DNA of 7,412 nt from Bacillota bacterium. GTDB lineage: Bacteria; Bacillota; Clostridia; Oscillospirales; Acutalibacteraceae. The notes beneath the pieces are model-generated. The model saw only the letters and a program-made list of their open reading frames with translations. It searched no databases and had not been told where the DNA came from. The position numbers and the translations under genes were made by a program. Positions 1-6,653 of this stretch are shown here, one piece after another; the first letter of the stretch is position 1; every line of letters starts with the position of its first letter. The stretch lies in NCBI GenBank assembly GCA_023397245.1, contig JAEWUH010000028.1, positions 1-7,412 on the forward strand, read 5' to 3'.

Positions 1-489
1 CATCCCTTCCACCATAGCCTGTTCCAGACTGATCCCGGCGGCTTTGCGCATTCCTTCCACGCCGTCGTAATCGCGGTCTTCTGAAATAAAGTCGGCGATA
101 TACAGCACCTTTTCCAGCGTGGTCATATTGGCCCGCCCGGTTGTATGGTAACGAACGGCATTCAGAATTTCCGGGTCGGTAATCCCGAGCTTATCCTCAA
201 TGTACGCAGCGCCCAGCATGGCATGCCATAGCTTCTGTGCGGTGCGTTCCACATCGCTTAATACAATATCATAGCGCGTCATCATTTTCAACTGCTCGTC
301 GGGAGAAAGGTCTTTCATGATATCATGGAGGATTCCCGCGACCTCAGCTTTTTTTACATCCGCGCCATACTTTTCGGCCAGATTAACGGCCGTTTTACTG
401 ACGCAGAGCGAGTGGTAATAACGTTTCTCGCTTAATAACGGTTTAATAATCTCCCGGTAATCCACCGTATTCATCACACAACTATTCAT
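1..489 (-). CDS. yqeK: YqeK-type HD-domain Ap4A hydrolase (3' end cut by window edge)
   Basis: Partial gene: 163 residues are visible and the frame is open to the left edge; the family is usually about 190 residues, so only the C-terminus is missing. Translating the minus strand gives a metal-binding HD-domain pattern: H26 (RYYHSLCV), the H55-D56 pair (ILHDIMKD), H89 (LWHAMLGA), H115 (RYHTTG) and D133 (YIADFIS). This ligand set and order are typical of YqeK, known as a cytoplasmic hydrolase that splits diadenosine tetraphosphate (Ap4A) symmetrically into two ADP. The ATG at 489 is chosen because a GGAG lies 8 bases upstream; a second ATG at 474 lacks such a site. The start overlaps the nadD stop as ATGA, indicating translational coupling. 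In many Firmicutes yqeK follows nadD and precedes rsfS, which would lie beyond the left edge (inference). Family assignment is secure; substrate is taken from the family. Confidence 0.93.
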   Translation of the reverse strand, partial: MNSCVMNTVDYREIIKPLLSEKRYYHSLCVSKTAVNLAEKYGADVKKAEVAGILHDIMKDLSPDEQLKMMTRYDIVLSDVERTAQKLWHAMLGAAYIEDKLGITDPEILNAVRYHTTGRANMTTLEKVLYIADFISEDRDYDGVEGMRKAAGISLEQAMVEGM

Positions 490-1091
490 TTCACACGCTC
501 CAAATACAGATTATTCCCCAAAATATATTCAGCAACCGCCGGCGGTACAAGCCCGGCGATACTTTTTCCGTTTTTTGCGGCATTCCGCACCATAGTGGAC
601 GAAATGGGAAGATACTCGATGTTTTCCACCACGGTTTTCGCGCCGCCGCACTTTAAAAATTCGGCATGCTCCAGCAGGCGCGGCAGCCCCTCCACACTGC
701 GCGGAGCCGCGCAGAGCGTTGCGAGCGAATAAATGGTCTGCGGCTCATGCCAGTTCTGAATGGTCAGAAACATATCTTCCCCGGTGATCAGGAAGAATTC
801 GGAATGCGGATACGCGGCTTTCAGTTCCAGTAAGGTATCGGATGTATAGCTTGGCGCGGACCGCCGGAGCTCGATATCGCTTGCCTCGAAAAGCGTATCC
901 GCCGAGGCAAGGCGGCACATTTCCAGCCTGTCCCGCGCGGGGGCAAGGTCAACCGCCGCCTTATGCGGAGGCTCCCGGGCGGGAATCAAAAGCACCTTGT
1001 CCGCACCGAGTATCCGGGCAAACTGTTCGGCCAAATGGATATGCCCGTTATGAATCGGATTAAACGTTCCACCGTAGACTGCAATTCGCAT
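486..1091 (-). CDS. nadD: Nicotinate-nucleotide adenylyltransferase NadD
   Basis: 201 residues, normal for the family. NadD transfers AMP from ATP to nicotinate mononucleotide, giving deamido-NAD, a late step of cytoplasmic NAD synthesis. The nucleotidyltransferase signature GGTFNPIHNGH sits at residues 7-17 (H14 and H17 of the HxGH motif), the PPHK segment at 41-44, TSDTL at 83-87, TGEDMF with the downstream W114 at 103-114, and the C-terminal ISSTMVR ATP-binding motif at 163-169. The frame is open 26 codons further upstream, but that extension has no family resemblance and crosses an AT-rich leader. The ATG at 1091 puts the nucleotide-binding motif at the expected N-terminus and has AGGGTG 5 bases upstream. 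Its TGA overlaps the yqeK ATG by four bases. It is the only gene here with a sizeable upstream gap (95 bases), which carries a candidate promoter and an inverted repeat. Confidence 0.97.
   Translation of the reverse strand: MRIAVYGGTFNPIHNGHIHLAEQFARILGADKVLLIPAREPPHKAAVDLAPARDRLEMCRLASADTLFEASDIELRRSAPSYTSDTLLELKAAYPHSEFFLITGEDMFLTIQNWHEPQTIYSLATLCAAPRSVEGLPRLLEHAEFLKCGGAKTVVENIEYLPISSTMVRNAAKNGKSIAGLVPPAVAEYILGNNLYLERVK
498..501 (-). promoter_or_regulatory. Ribosome binding site of yqeK within nadD
   Basis: GGAG on the minus strand, inside the last codons of nadD and 8 bases before the yqeK ATG at 489. It supports the ATGA-overlap start rather than the in-frame ATG at 474. Confidence 0.65.
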
Positions 1092-1095
1092 GGTT

Positions 1096-1102
1096 TCACC
1101 CT
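1096..1102 (-). promoter_or_regulatory. Ribosome binding site of nadD
   Basis: AGGGTGA on the minus strand, with the AGGGTG core ending 5 bases before the ATG at 1091. It selects this ATG over the upstream in-frame ATG at 1169, which would add 26 non-conserved residues. Confidence 0.8.
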
Positions 1103-1117
1103 GATATGTCCGTAAAT

Positions 1118-1146
1118 TTTGATTTCTCCGATCCGGAAAAATCAAA
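1118..1146 (-). promoter_or_regulatory. 13-pair inverted repeat in the nadD leader (hairpin or operator)
   Basis: On the minus strand the arms TTTGATTTTTCCG and CGGAGAAATCAAA flank a 3-base GAT loop. All 13 positions pair in RNA, one of them as a U-G wobble; as DNA it is a near-perfect dyad with one mismatch. The right arm ends 26 bases before the nadD ATG and leaves the ribosome binding site free. No U-run follows on either strand, so it does not look like an intrinsic terminator. It overlaps the candidate -10 element of the nadD promoter, so it could be a repressor operator, or a hairpin in read-through mRNA acting as a processing or stability element. Which of these holds cannot be decided from one sequence. 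Confidence 0.55.
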
Positions 1147-1169
1147 CGAAAGATACTAAAAAATGGCAA
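1141..1169 (-). promoter_or_regulatory. Candidate sigma-A-type promoter for nadD-yqeK
   Basis: Minus strand: TTGCCA at 1169-1164 (5 of 6 matches to TTGACA), a 17-base spacer, then TTTGAT at 1146-1141 (4 of 6 matches to TATAAT). It lies in the AT-rich gap just after yhbY. Spacing is optimal but the -10 element is weak and no TG extension is seen. Transcription would begin roughly 40-45 bases before the nadD ATG. Chance matches are common in AT-rich gaps, so confidence is limited. Confidence 0.35.
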
Positions 1170-1186
1170 TAGTTTTCTCTATCATA

Positions 1187-1492
1187 TTACTTTTTTACTG
1201 CTTTGGGAAGAGTAATTTTCGGTTCCTTTTCGCTTCTGCGGTATAAAACGAACTTTGAGCCGATCACCTGAACGACCTCGGACTGTGTCTGCTCCGCAAC
1301 CTGCTGCGCCGCTTCCTTTGAAGAAACCGGGGCGGTCTCCAGCACCTTTGCCTTTATGATTTCGCGCGCGGTAAGGGCGTCGTCCGCCTGCTTGAGGACG
1401 TCCGGGCCGATGCCCGACTTTCCGACCATAAGGATGGTGTCGATCTCATTGGCGAGGGAACGCAGGTAGGCGCGCTGTTTGCTGGTAATCAT
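1187..1492 (-). CDS. yhbY: CRS1-YhbY domain RNA-binding protein YhbY (YqeI)
   Basis: 101 residues, matching the usual size of this single-domain family, which has an IF3 C-terminal-like alpha/beta fold and associates with pre-50S ribosomal particles. The N-terminus MITSKQRAYLRSLAN is the typical opening, and VGKSGIGPDVL (residues 23-33) holds the glycine-rich RNA-binding loop characteristic of the family. REIIKAKVLE and VVQVIGSKFVLYRRS are the conserved later strands. The tail is lysine-rich, suiting RNA contact. The ATG overlaps the rdgB stop as ATGA, and AAGGAG lies 8 bases upstream inside rdgB, so the two are probably translationally coupled. The downstream partners nadD and yqeK repeat an arrangement common in Firmicutes, although the genes usual ahead of yhbY (yqeH, aroE) are replaced here by rdgB. 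Confidence 0.95.
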   Translation of the reverse strand: MITSKQRAYLRSLANEIDTILMVGKSGIGPDVLKQADDALTAREIIKAKVLETAPVSSKEAAQQVAEQTQSEVVQVIGSKFVLYRRSEKEPKITLPKAVKK

Positions 1493-2082
1493 AATGAATT
1501 CTCCTTCATTTTCAGTAGTTGAAGCCGCTCCGCAAGCTTTTTCAGGGCGCGTCCGCGGTGGCTGATGCGATCCTTTTCCTCCGCGCTCAATTCCGCAAAA
1601 GATTTTCCGTTCACCAGAAATACCGGGTCGTAACCGAACCCGCCGTTTCCGTGGGGTTCAAAGGCGATTTCGCCGGGGCACTCCCCCTGCACATCGATCC
1701 GTTTCCCATCCGGGAAGGCGCAGCAGACGGCGCTGACAAATTTTGCCGTCCGCTTCTCACGCGGCACCTCTTTTAGATTTGCCAGAAGCTTTGCGATGCG
1801 GTCCGCGTCGCTGGCGCCCTCGCCGGCATAACGCGCGGAATAGACGCCGGGCGCGCCGTCCAGGGCATCGACCATCAGGCCGGAATCGTCGGCTACCGCG
1901 GGCATTCCCGTCTGCCGGCAAGCGGCTTCCGCCTTTAAATAAGCGTTTTCACGAAAGGTCGTGCCGGTTTCCTCTACTTCTTCCAGCTCCGCCGTTATTG
2001 CGGAAATATTGAGCGGTTCCAGAATTCGCTCCAGCTCTTTCAGCTTCTTCTGATTATGGGTGGCAATTACGAATGTTGTCAT
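1489..2082 (-). CDS. rdgB: XTP/dITP diphosphatase (RdgB/HAM1 family)
   Basis: 197 residues, full family length. This cytoplasmic enzyme hydrolyses non-canonical purine triphosphates (XTP, dITP, ITP) to the monophosphate and pyrophosphate, keeping them out of DNA and RNA. Visible motifs are THNQKK at residues 8-13 (phosphate binding), FRENAYLKA at 43-51, ADDSGL at 64-69 with the catalytic acidic pair, GVYSARYAG at 79-87, GFGYDPVF at 148-155 (base recognition) and SHRGRA at 174-179. The frame is open 38 codons further up, into the 3' end of ftsY, but those residues are out-of-frame ftsY sequence. The ATG at 2082 gives the conserved N-terminus MTTFVIATHN and has AGGGG 6 bases upstream. It starts 16 bases after ftsY and overlaps yhbY by four bases, so it lies within the operon. 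Confidence 0.96.
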   Translation of the reverse strand: MTTFVIATHNQKKLKELERILEPLNISAITAELEEVEETGTTFRENAYLKAEAACRQTGMPAVADDSGLMVDALDGAPGVYSARYAGEGASDADRIAKLLANLKEVPREKRTAKFVSAVCCAFPDGKRIDVQGECPGEIAFEPHGNGGFGYDPVFLVNGKSFAELSAEEKDRISHRGRALKKLAERLQLLKMKENSL

Positions 2083-2088
2083 AGATTT

Positions 2089-2093
2089 CCCCT
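2089..2093 (-). promoter_or_regulatory. Ribosome binding site of rdgB
   Basis: AGGGG on the minus strand, 6 bases before the ATG at 2082 and within the 16-base gap after ftsY. It supports this start over the longer frame reaching back to 2196. Confidence 0.75.
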
Positions 2094-2098
2094 GTCTG

Positions 2099-3007
2099 TC
2101 ATCTCTCAAATAAGGCCGCGGCAAAATCATCCGCGTTGAACGGCTGCAGATCGTCCACCTGCTCGCCCACGCCGATAAATTTAACGGGCAGGTCAAGGTC
2201 CTCCTTCACGGCAAGCACCACGCCGCCGCGCGCCGTGCCGTCCAGCTTGGTCAGCACGATTCCTGTAATCCCGGCGGCATTCTTAAATTCCCGCGCCTGA
2301 TTTACCGCATTCTGCCCGGTGGTGGCGTCCAGTACCAGCAGAACTTCCTTATCCGCGTCCGGCAGTTCGCGGTCGATTACGCGGTTAATTTTTGAAAGCT
2401 CCTGCATCAGATTCTTTTTATTATGGAGCCTGCCGGCGGTGTCGCAGATGACGACATCCGCGCCCCGCGCCTTGGCGGCGGCAATGGAATCGAATACAAC
2501 GGAAGCGGGGTCGCTGCCCTCGGCCTGTTTGACAAGCTCGGCTCCGGAACGCTGCGCCCAAATCTCAAGCTGCTCGATCGCTGCGGCGCGGAAGGTATCG
2601 GCAGCCCCGAGAATCACTTTTTTCTTCTCCTTGACCAGCATTGCGGCGATCTTGCCGATCGTTGTGGTCTTGCCCACGCCGTTTACGCCGATGACAAGGA
2701 TAATGGACGGTTTTGTGGAAATGTTCAGTTCCTCGCCGCCCCGGAGCATATCCGCAACGATGGTGCGGAGCATATCGAAGATTTTATTCGGGTCTGTAAT
2801 GCCGTTCGCCTTTACCTCTTTGCGCAGGGCGTCGCAGATACGCTCCGCCGTGTGAACGCCGACGTCGCCCATAACAAGCAGCTCTTCCAGCTCCTCAAAA
2901 AGCGACTCGTCGATGACGGTAAAGGAATTCAGCATGGATTCCACCGATTTGCTCAGGCTGTCTCTTGTCTTTTTTAATCCCTCTTTTATTTTCGCAAATA
3001 ATCCCAT
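2099..3007 (-). CDS. ftsY: Signal recognition particle receptor FtsY
   Basis: 302 residues, the short NG-only form; the long acidic N-terminal domain of the E. coli protein is absent, as is common in Gram-positives. FtsY is the SRP-family GTPase that docks ribosome-SRP complexes at the membrane for Sec translocation. A basic amphipathic start (MGLFAKIKEGLKKTRDSL) suits membrane attachment, followed by the helical N domain to about residue 90. The G domain shows the P-loop GVNGVGKT at 107-114, DTFRAAAIEQL at 137-147, the Walker B/G3 DTAGR at 189-193, the specificity motif TKLDG at 253-257 followed by TARGG, and the closing GVGEQVDDLQPF at 279-290. AAAGGAG lies 7 bases before the ATG. It follows smc by 50 bases; smc-ftsY is a classic Firmicute pair, but here rdgB comes next instead of ylxM-ffh. 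All catalytic motifs look intact. Confidence 0.98.
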   Translation of the reverse strand: MGLFAKIKEGLKKTRDSLSKSVESMLNSFTVIDESLFEELEELLVMGDVGVHTAERICDALRKEVKANGITDPNKIFDMLRTIVADMLRGGEELNISTKPSIILVIGVNGVGKTTTIGKIAAMLVKEKKKVILGAADTFRAAAIEQLEIWAQRSGAELVKQAEGSDPASVVFDSIAAAKARGADVVICDTAGRLHNKKNLMQELSKINRVIDRELPDADKEVLLVLDATTGQNAVNQAREFKNAAGITGIVLTKLDGTARGGVVLAVKEDLDLPVKFIGVGEQVDDLQPFNADDFAAALFER

Positions 3008-3057
3008 TCTTGTTCTCCTTTGTCTGTGTCCGGCAGGGCGTCCGCGGAAAGCATCCG

Positions 3058-6000
3058 TCAGTGCGTTTCTTTCATACCCAGCTTGGATTCTATTTCCGAA
3101 ACGTGCAGCTCCAGCAACTTGGACACGCCCTCGTCCTGCATCGTTACGCCGTATAAAACGTCGGCTTCTTCCATGCTGCCGCGGCGGTGCGTGATCACGA
3201 TGAACTGGGTGTTTTTGTTCATGCGCCGCAGATAGGAAGCAAAGCGGACCACGTTGACGTCGTCCAGCGCAGCCTCGATTTCATCCAACACGCAGAAGGG
3301 CGGCGGGCTGACCTTCATAATTGCAAAGTACAGCGCGATGGCGACAAGCGCCTTTTCGCCGCCGGAAAGCGACTCCAAATGCGCTACGATTTTGCCCGGA
3401 GGCTGCACGGAAATATCGATACCGGAATTCAGGATATCGTCCGGCGCACTTAACGAAAGCTGCGCGCTGCCGCCGCCGAACAGTTCCTTGAAGGTCTGCG
3501 TGAAGTTCTCCGAAATTTGCTGGAACCGGGTGAGAAACAGCTCTCGCATCTGGTGCGTCAGCTCGTCGATGAGCTTTTTGAGCTCGTCCCGGCTCTTTTC
3601 CACATCGTTTACCTGGCTTGTCATGAATTCGTAACGTTCGGAAACCTCTTTGTATTCCTCCACCGCCGCAACATTGACCGTGCCGAGCGATTTGATTTTA
3701 TTTTTCAGCTCGTTCAGCCGTTTCTGCGCTTTGGCAGTATCTTCGATCTTGGTTCCGATTTCCTCCGCTTCGCGGCGGGTCAGTTCATATTCTTCCCACA
3801 AGCGGCTGATAATTTCATCGTATTCCTTTTGCAGACCGGCTTTTCTTTCTTCCAGGCGCGCCAGCTCATGGCCGATTTTCTCTTTTTCCGCGGATTTCTC
3901 GCGCTCGCCGGCGCGCAGTTCGGTGGAAAGGCGCTCGTATTCCATGCGCTTTGCGTTCAGCGTTTCGACTTGTTCCTTGGTCTTTTCCGCGGATTGGCGC
4001 AGGCTCTGCGCCTGCTCCTGCAGGGCATTAATCTGCGTTTCCAGCAATGCGGTGGAAGCCTGTACCGTCTTCCTCTCATTCTGCAGCGCTTCGGTTTTAC
4101 CCTCGTGGTCTGCCTTGCGGCGTTCAATCTCCGCGATGCCCCCGCGCAGCGATTCGATATCCTTCTGGGAAGTCAGGCACGCAATCCGGATTTCCTGCAG
4201 CTTCGCGTTCAACTCGTCGCTTAACTTGTTGAATTCGCTTCGGCTGCCGCTGATCTGATCCAGCTCCGCCTGCTGCTGCTTTATATTTTCCGAAATATTT
4301 ACGGACTTTTCCTGCGCTTCCTTTTGAACGCGCTTCTGCTCACTTAAACGCGTGCCGGCCGTCTGCTTTTCTTCAAGCAGGGCCTGCAAATCGCCGGTTA
4401 CGGTTTCAAGGTCGGCGCAGGCGCGTTTGCGCTCCGTATCAATCTTGTAACGTTCCTCCTGCGCGGAAGCCAGTTCGCCCTTGGAAGCGGTAAGCGCCGC
4501 TTCCGCCGCGGAGACCTCCTCAACGGCGGCTTTCAGCGCCAACGCTGCCTGTTCCGCTTTCTTTTCCAGTTCGGCAGCCTCGGACTTGAGCCGTTCAATT
4601 TCAGCGGCGCGGCTGAGCAGCCCCGAATTTTTGGCAAGGGAGCCGCCGGTCAGCGAACCGCCCGCGTTGACGACCTGGCCGTCCAGCGTAACGATGCGGA
4701 AGCGGTAGCCGTAACGCTTCGCGATACTTACCGCGCTGTCCAAGTCCTCCGCGACCGCAATGCGGCCAAGGAGGGAATTTAAAATCCCGCCGTATTTTTC
4801 CTCACTGCTGCAAAGGCGGGCGGCGATACCCACAAAGCCGGGGCAGTCCTCCAGCCCGTTTTCCTGCAGAAGATTTCCCCTGATGGTGGAAAGCGGCAGG
4901 AAGGTCGCGCGCCCGGAATCCCGCTGCTTTAAAAGCTGGATGGCCCGTTTGGCGTCCTGCTCATCCCCCACGACGATGTTCTGCATCGCCGCGCCCAGTG
5001 CAATCTCGATGGCGACGGCGTACTGCTGCGGCACATGGATTAAACGCGACACCGGGCCGTGAATGCCGTTAATCGTGCCGCGGCCCGCTTCTTTCATGAC
5101 GGTTTTTACACTCTGGGAAAAGCCTTCCAAATTGCGTTCCAACTCTTCAAGAAGGTGCGCCCGGCGCAGGCGATCCTGCGCGTCCATGCGGATGCGGTTA
5201 TTTTCTTCCTTTGCCTTCTCCATGCGCTGTTTCCGCGAATCCAGACGCAGTTCGTAGCCCTTAATGGTATTGGTAAGGGACAAAATCCGGTCGTCGGTAT
5301 CGGAAAGCATAGCCGCGTAATCCTCCGCGGCGTTTTTCAGTTCCGCGGCCTGCGCCTGCTTTGCCTGAACGGTTCCGTCAACGGAGGAAAGGCGCAGCTC
5401 GATTTCCGAGATGGAGGAAGCGGCCGTCATTTCGGCAACCTTTGTTTCGGTCGCCTCGGCGGTCAGATCGGTAATACGGCGCATATAGCCGTCGATTTTG
5501 CCGTCCGTTTCGCTCATGCCCCGCCGGATTTCATCCAGCCGTGTGGCGCTCTCCTCGGATTCCTGATTCTTTTGTTCTATGTACCGGAGTTTCTCCTGTA
5601 TCTGACTTTTCTTTTCTTCGATCTCCTGATCCATATCCTGCGCGGATTCGGAGGTCTGCGCAATTTCCTTATTGATGCGCTCAATATTCTCATTGTTATG
5701 AAGAATATCGTTCCGCAGAACCAGAATTTCGCTGTCTTTTTTGGCGGCATCCGCCTCCAGCTCCGCCGACTTCTTGCGAATTTCATCCGCCTGTGCGGCG
5801 CATTCGTTCGTTTTACTGAAATTCTCATTGATGGAAGCGTCGATTTGGTTCAGTCCCTCTTCCACGGCTTCATGCTGATTCCGGGCAATGAGAATTTTAT
5901 CGTCATGCTCCCGCAGAATCCACCCCGACTGCTCCAGCGTGTTGAGCCAGAGGCCGATTTCAAGCGTGCGTTTTTCCTGCGCGTAAGCAAGATATTGTTC

Positions 6001-6636
6001 CGCCTTTTCGGCCTGTTCCTTCAGCGGGCCGACACGGCTTTCCAACTCCGTCAGGATATCCCGCAGGCGCAGGAGGTTTTCTTCGGACTGGTTCAACCTG
6101 CGTTCGGATTCCTCCTTGCGGTAGCGGAAGCGGGAAATGCCCGCGGCTTCCTCAAAGACCTCGCGCCGATCCTCGGAACGGGCGGCGACGATACTGTCGA
6201 TTTTGCCCTGTCCGATAATCGAATAGCCGTCCCTGCCCAGACCGGTATCCATGAAAAGCTCGTTGATATCCTTTAACCGGACGGTAACCTTGTTGATCAG
6301 ATATTCGCTGTCACCCGAACGGTAATAGCGGCGCGTAACCGCCACGCTGTCGTTATCGAAAGGAAGCTGGCGGGAAGTGTTGTCGATATTCAGCGTAACC
6401 TCTGCAAAGCCCTGGGCCTTGCGGGTGGGAGTACCGTTAAAAATAACGTCTTCCATTTTGGTGCAGCGCAGGGTACGGATGGACTGTTCGCCCAAAACCC
6501 AGCGGACGGCGTCGCTGATGTTGCTTTTGCCGCTGCCGTTCGGCCCTACTACCGCGGTGATCCCTTTGTTAAAGCTCAGGGTTGTTTTATCCGGGAAGGT
6601 TTTAAAGCCCTGTATTTCAAGTGATTTTAGCAGCAC
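3058..6636 (-). CDS. smc: Chromosome segregation protein SMC
   Basis: 1192 residues, the usual length of bacterial SMC. SMC is the dimeric ATPase of the SMC-ScpA-ScpB condensin, which organises and separates sister chromosomes. The N-terminal ATPase half has Walker A GPNGSGKS at 31-38, with the IGQGKID segment near 141. A long charged coiled coil runs from about 170 to 515. The hinge covers roughly 520-680, with its typical closing glycines (GGSLTGG at 659-665), and a second coiled coil reaches about 1040. The C-terminal ATPase half has the signature LSGGEKAL at 1090-1097, Walker B CVLDE ending at E1119 and the H-loop at H1150. Translation starts at GTG: LLKSLEIQGFKTF is the standard N-terminus and a very strong AAGGGGGTGA site lies just upstream. 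It follows the radical SAM gene by 17 bases. No defect is seen. scpA and scpB are not in the window. Confidence 0.99.
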   Translation of the reverse strand: MLLKSLEIQGFKTFPDKTTLSFNKGITAVVGPNGSGKSNISDAVRWVLGEQSIRTLRCTKMEDVIFNGTPTRKAQGFAEVTLNIDNTSRQLPFDNDSVAVTRRYYRSGDSEYLINKVTVRLKDINELFMDTGLGRDGYSIIGQGKIDSIVAARSEDRREVFEEAAGISRFRYRKEESERRLNQSEENLLRLRDILTELESRVGPLKEQAEKAEQYLAYAQEKRTLEIGLWLNTLEQSGWILREHDDKILIARNQHEAVEEGLNQIDASINENFSKTNECAAQADEIRKKSAELEADAAKKDSEILVLRNDILHNNENIERINKEIAQTSESAQDMDQEIEEKKSQIQEKLRYIEQKNQESEESATRLDEIRRGMSETDGKIDGYMRRITDLTAEATETKVAEMTAASSISEIELRLSSVDGTVQAKQAQAAELKNAAEDYAAMLSDTDDRILSLTNTIKGYELRLDSRKQRMEKAKEENNRIRMDAQDRLRRAHLLEELERNLEGFSQSVKTVMKEAGRGTINGIHGPVSRLIHVPQQYAVAIEIALGAAMQNIVVGDEQDAKRAIQLLKQRDSGRATFLPLSTIRGNLLQENGLEDCPGFVGIAARLCSSEEKYGGILNSLLGRIAVAEDLDSAVSIAKRYGYRFRIVTLDGQVVNAGGSLTGGSLAKNSGLLSRAAEIERLKSEAAELEKKAEQAALALKAAVEEVSAAEAALTASKGELASAQEERYKIDTERKRACADLETVTGDLQALLEEKQTAGTRLSEQKRVQKEAQEKSVNISENIKQQQAELDQISGSRSEFNKLSDELNAKLQEIRIACLTSQKDIESLRGGIAEIERRKADHEGKTEALQNERKTVQASTALLETQINALQEQAQSLRQSAEKTKEQVETLNAKRMEYERLSTELRAGEREKSAEKEKIGHELARLEERKAGLQKEYDEIISRLWEEYELTRREAEEIGTKIEDTAKAQKRLNELKNKIKSLGTVNVAAVEEYKEVSERYEFMTSQVNDVEKSRDELKKLIDELTHQMRELFLTRFQQISENFTQTFKELFGGGSAQLSLSAPDDILNSGIDISVQPPGKIVAHLESLSGGEKALVAIALYFAIMKVSPPPFCVLDEIEAALDDVNVVRFASYLRRMNKNTQFIVITHRRGSMEEADVLYGVTMQDEGVSKLLELHVSEIESKLGMKETH

Positions 6637-6640
6637 GTTC

Positions 6641-6650
6641 TCACCCCCTT
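6641..6650 (-). promoter_or_regulatory. Strong ribosome binding site for the GTG start of smc
   Basis: AAGGGGGTGA on the minus strand, differing at one base from the consensus complement of the 16S rRNA tail (AAGGAGGTGA), 4 bases before the GTG at 6636. No ATG in this frame sits near the expected N-terminus, so this site fixes the start and may offset the weaker initiator codon. Confidence 0.85.
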
Positions 6651-6653
6651 GGG

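Noticed and set aside
1118..1146. Reading the nadD leader hairpin as an intrinsic terminator for yhbY
   Set aside because: The base after the stem is followed by ATTTACGG on the minus strand, with no run of U, and the stem is AT-rich at its base; on the plus strand no U-run follows either.
1092..1169. N-terminal extension of nadD by 26 codons
   Set aside because: The added residues do not resemble any NadD and run across the inverted repeat; the ATG at 1091 has its own ribosome binding site and places the GGTFNP motif correctly.
2083..2196. N-terminal extension of rdgB by 38 codons into ftsY
   Set aside because: The residues are out-of-frame ftsY sequence; the family starts at MTTFVIATHN, with a ribosome binding site in the gap.
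2319..2977. Plus-strand open frames of 178 and 184 codons opposite ftsY
   Set aside because: ftsY is intact with all GTPase motifs in this stretch; the opposite frames have no family resemblance and result from its codon bias.
3008..3057. Possible terminator or promoter in the 50-base smc-ftsY gap
   Set aside because: Only short pairings such as the TCCGCGGA palindrome are present, with no following T-run and no paired -35/-10 boxes. It looks like a plain operon spacer with a strong ftsY ribosome binding site.
3517..4258. Two overlapping plus-strand open frames of 235 and 202 codons
   Set aside because: Both are shadows of the smc C-terminal coiled coil: biased composition, no motif, and mutually overlapping.
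5059..6276. A 405-codon open frame on the plus strand, antisense to smc
   Set aside because: It lies wholly opposite a clearly real smc sequence. Its product is a low-complexity run of F, L, R and G expected from reading coiled-coil codons backwards, with no recognisable domain.
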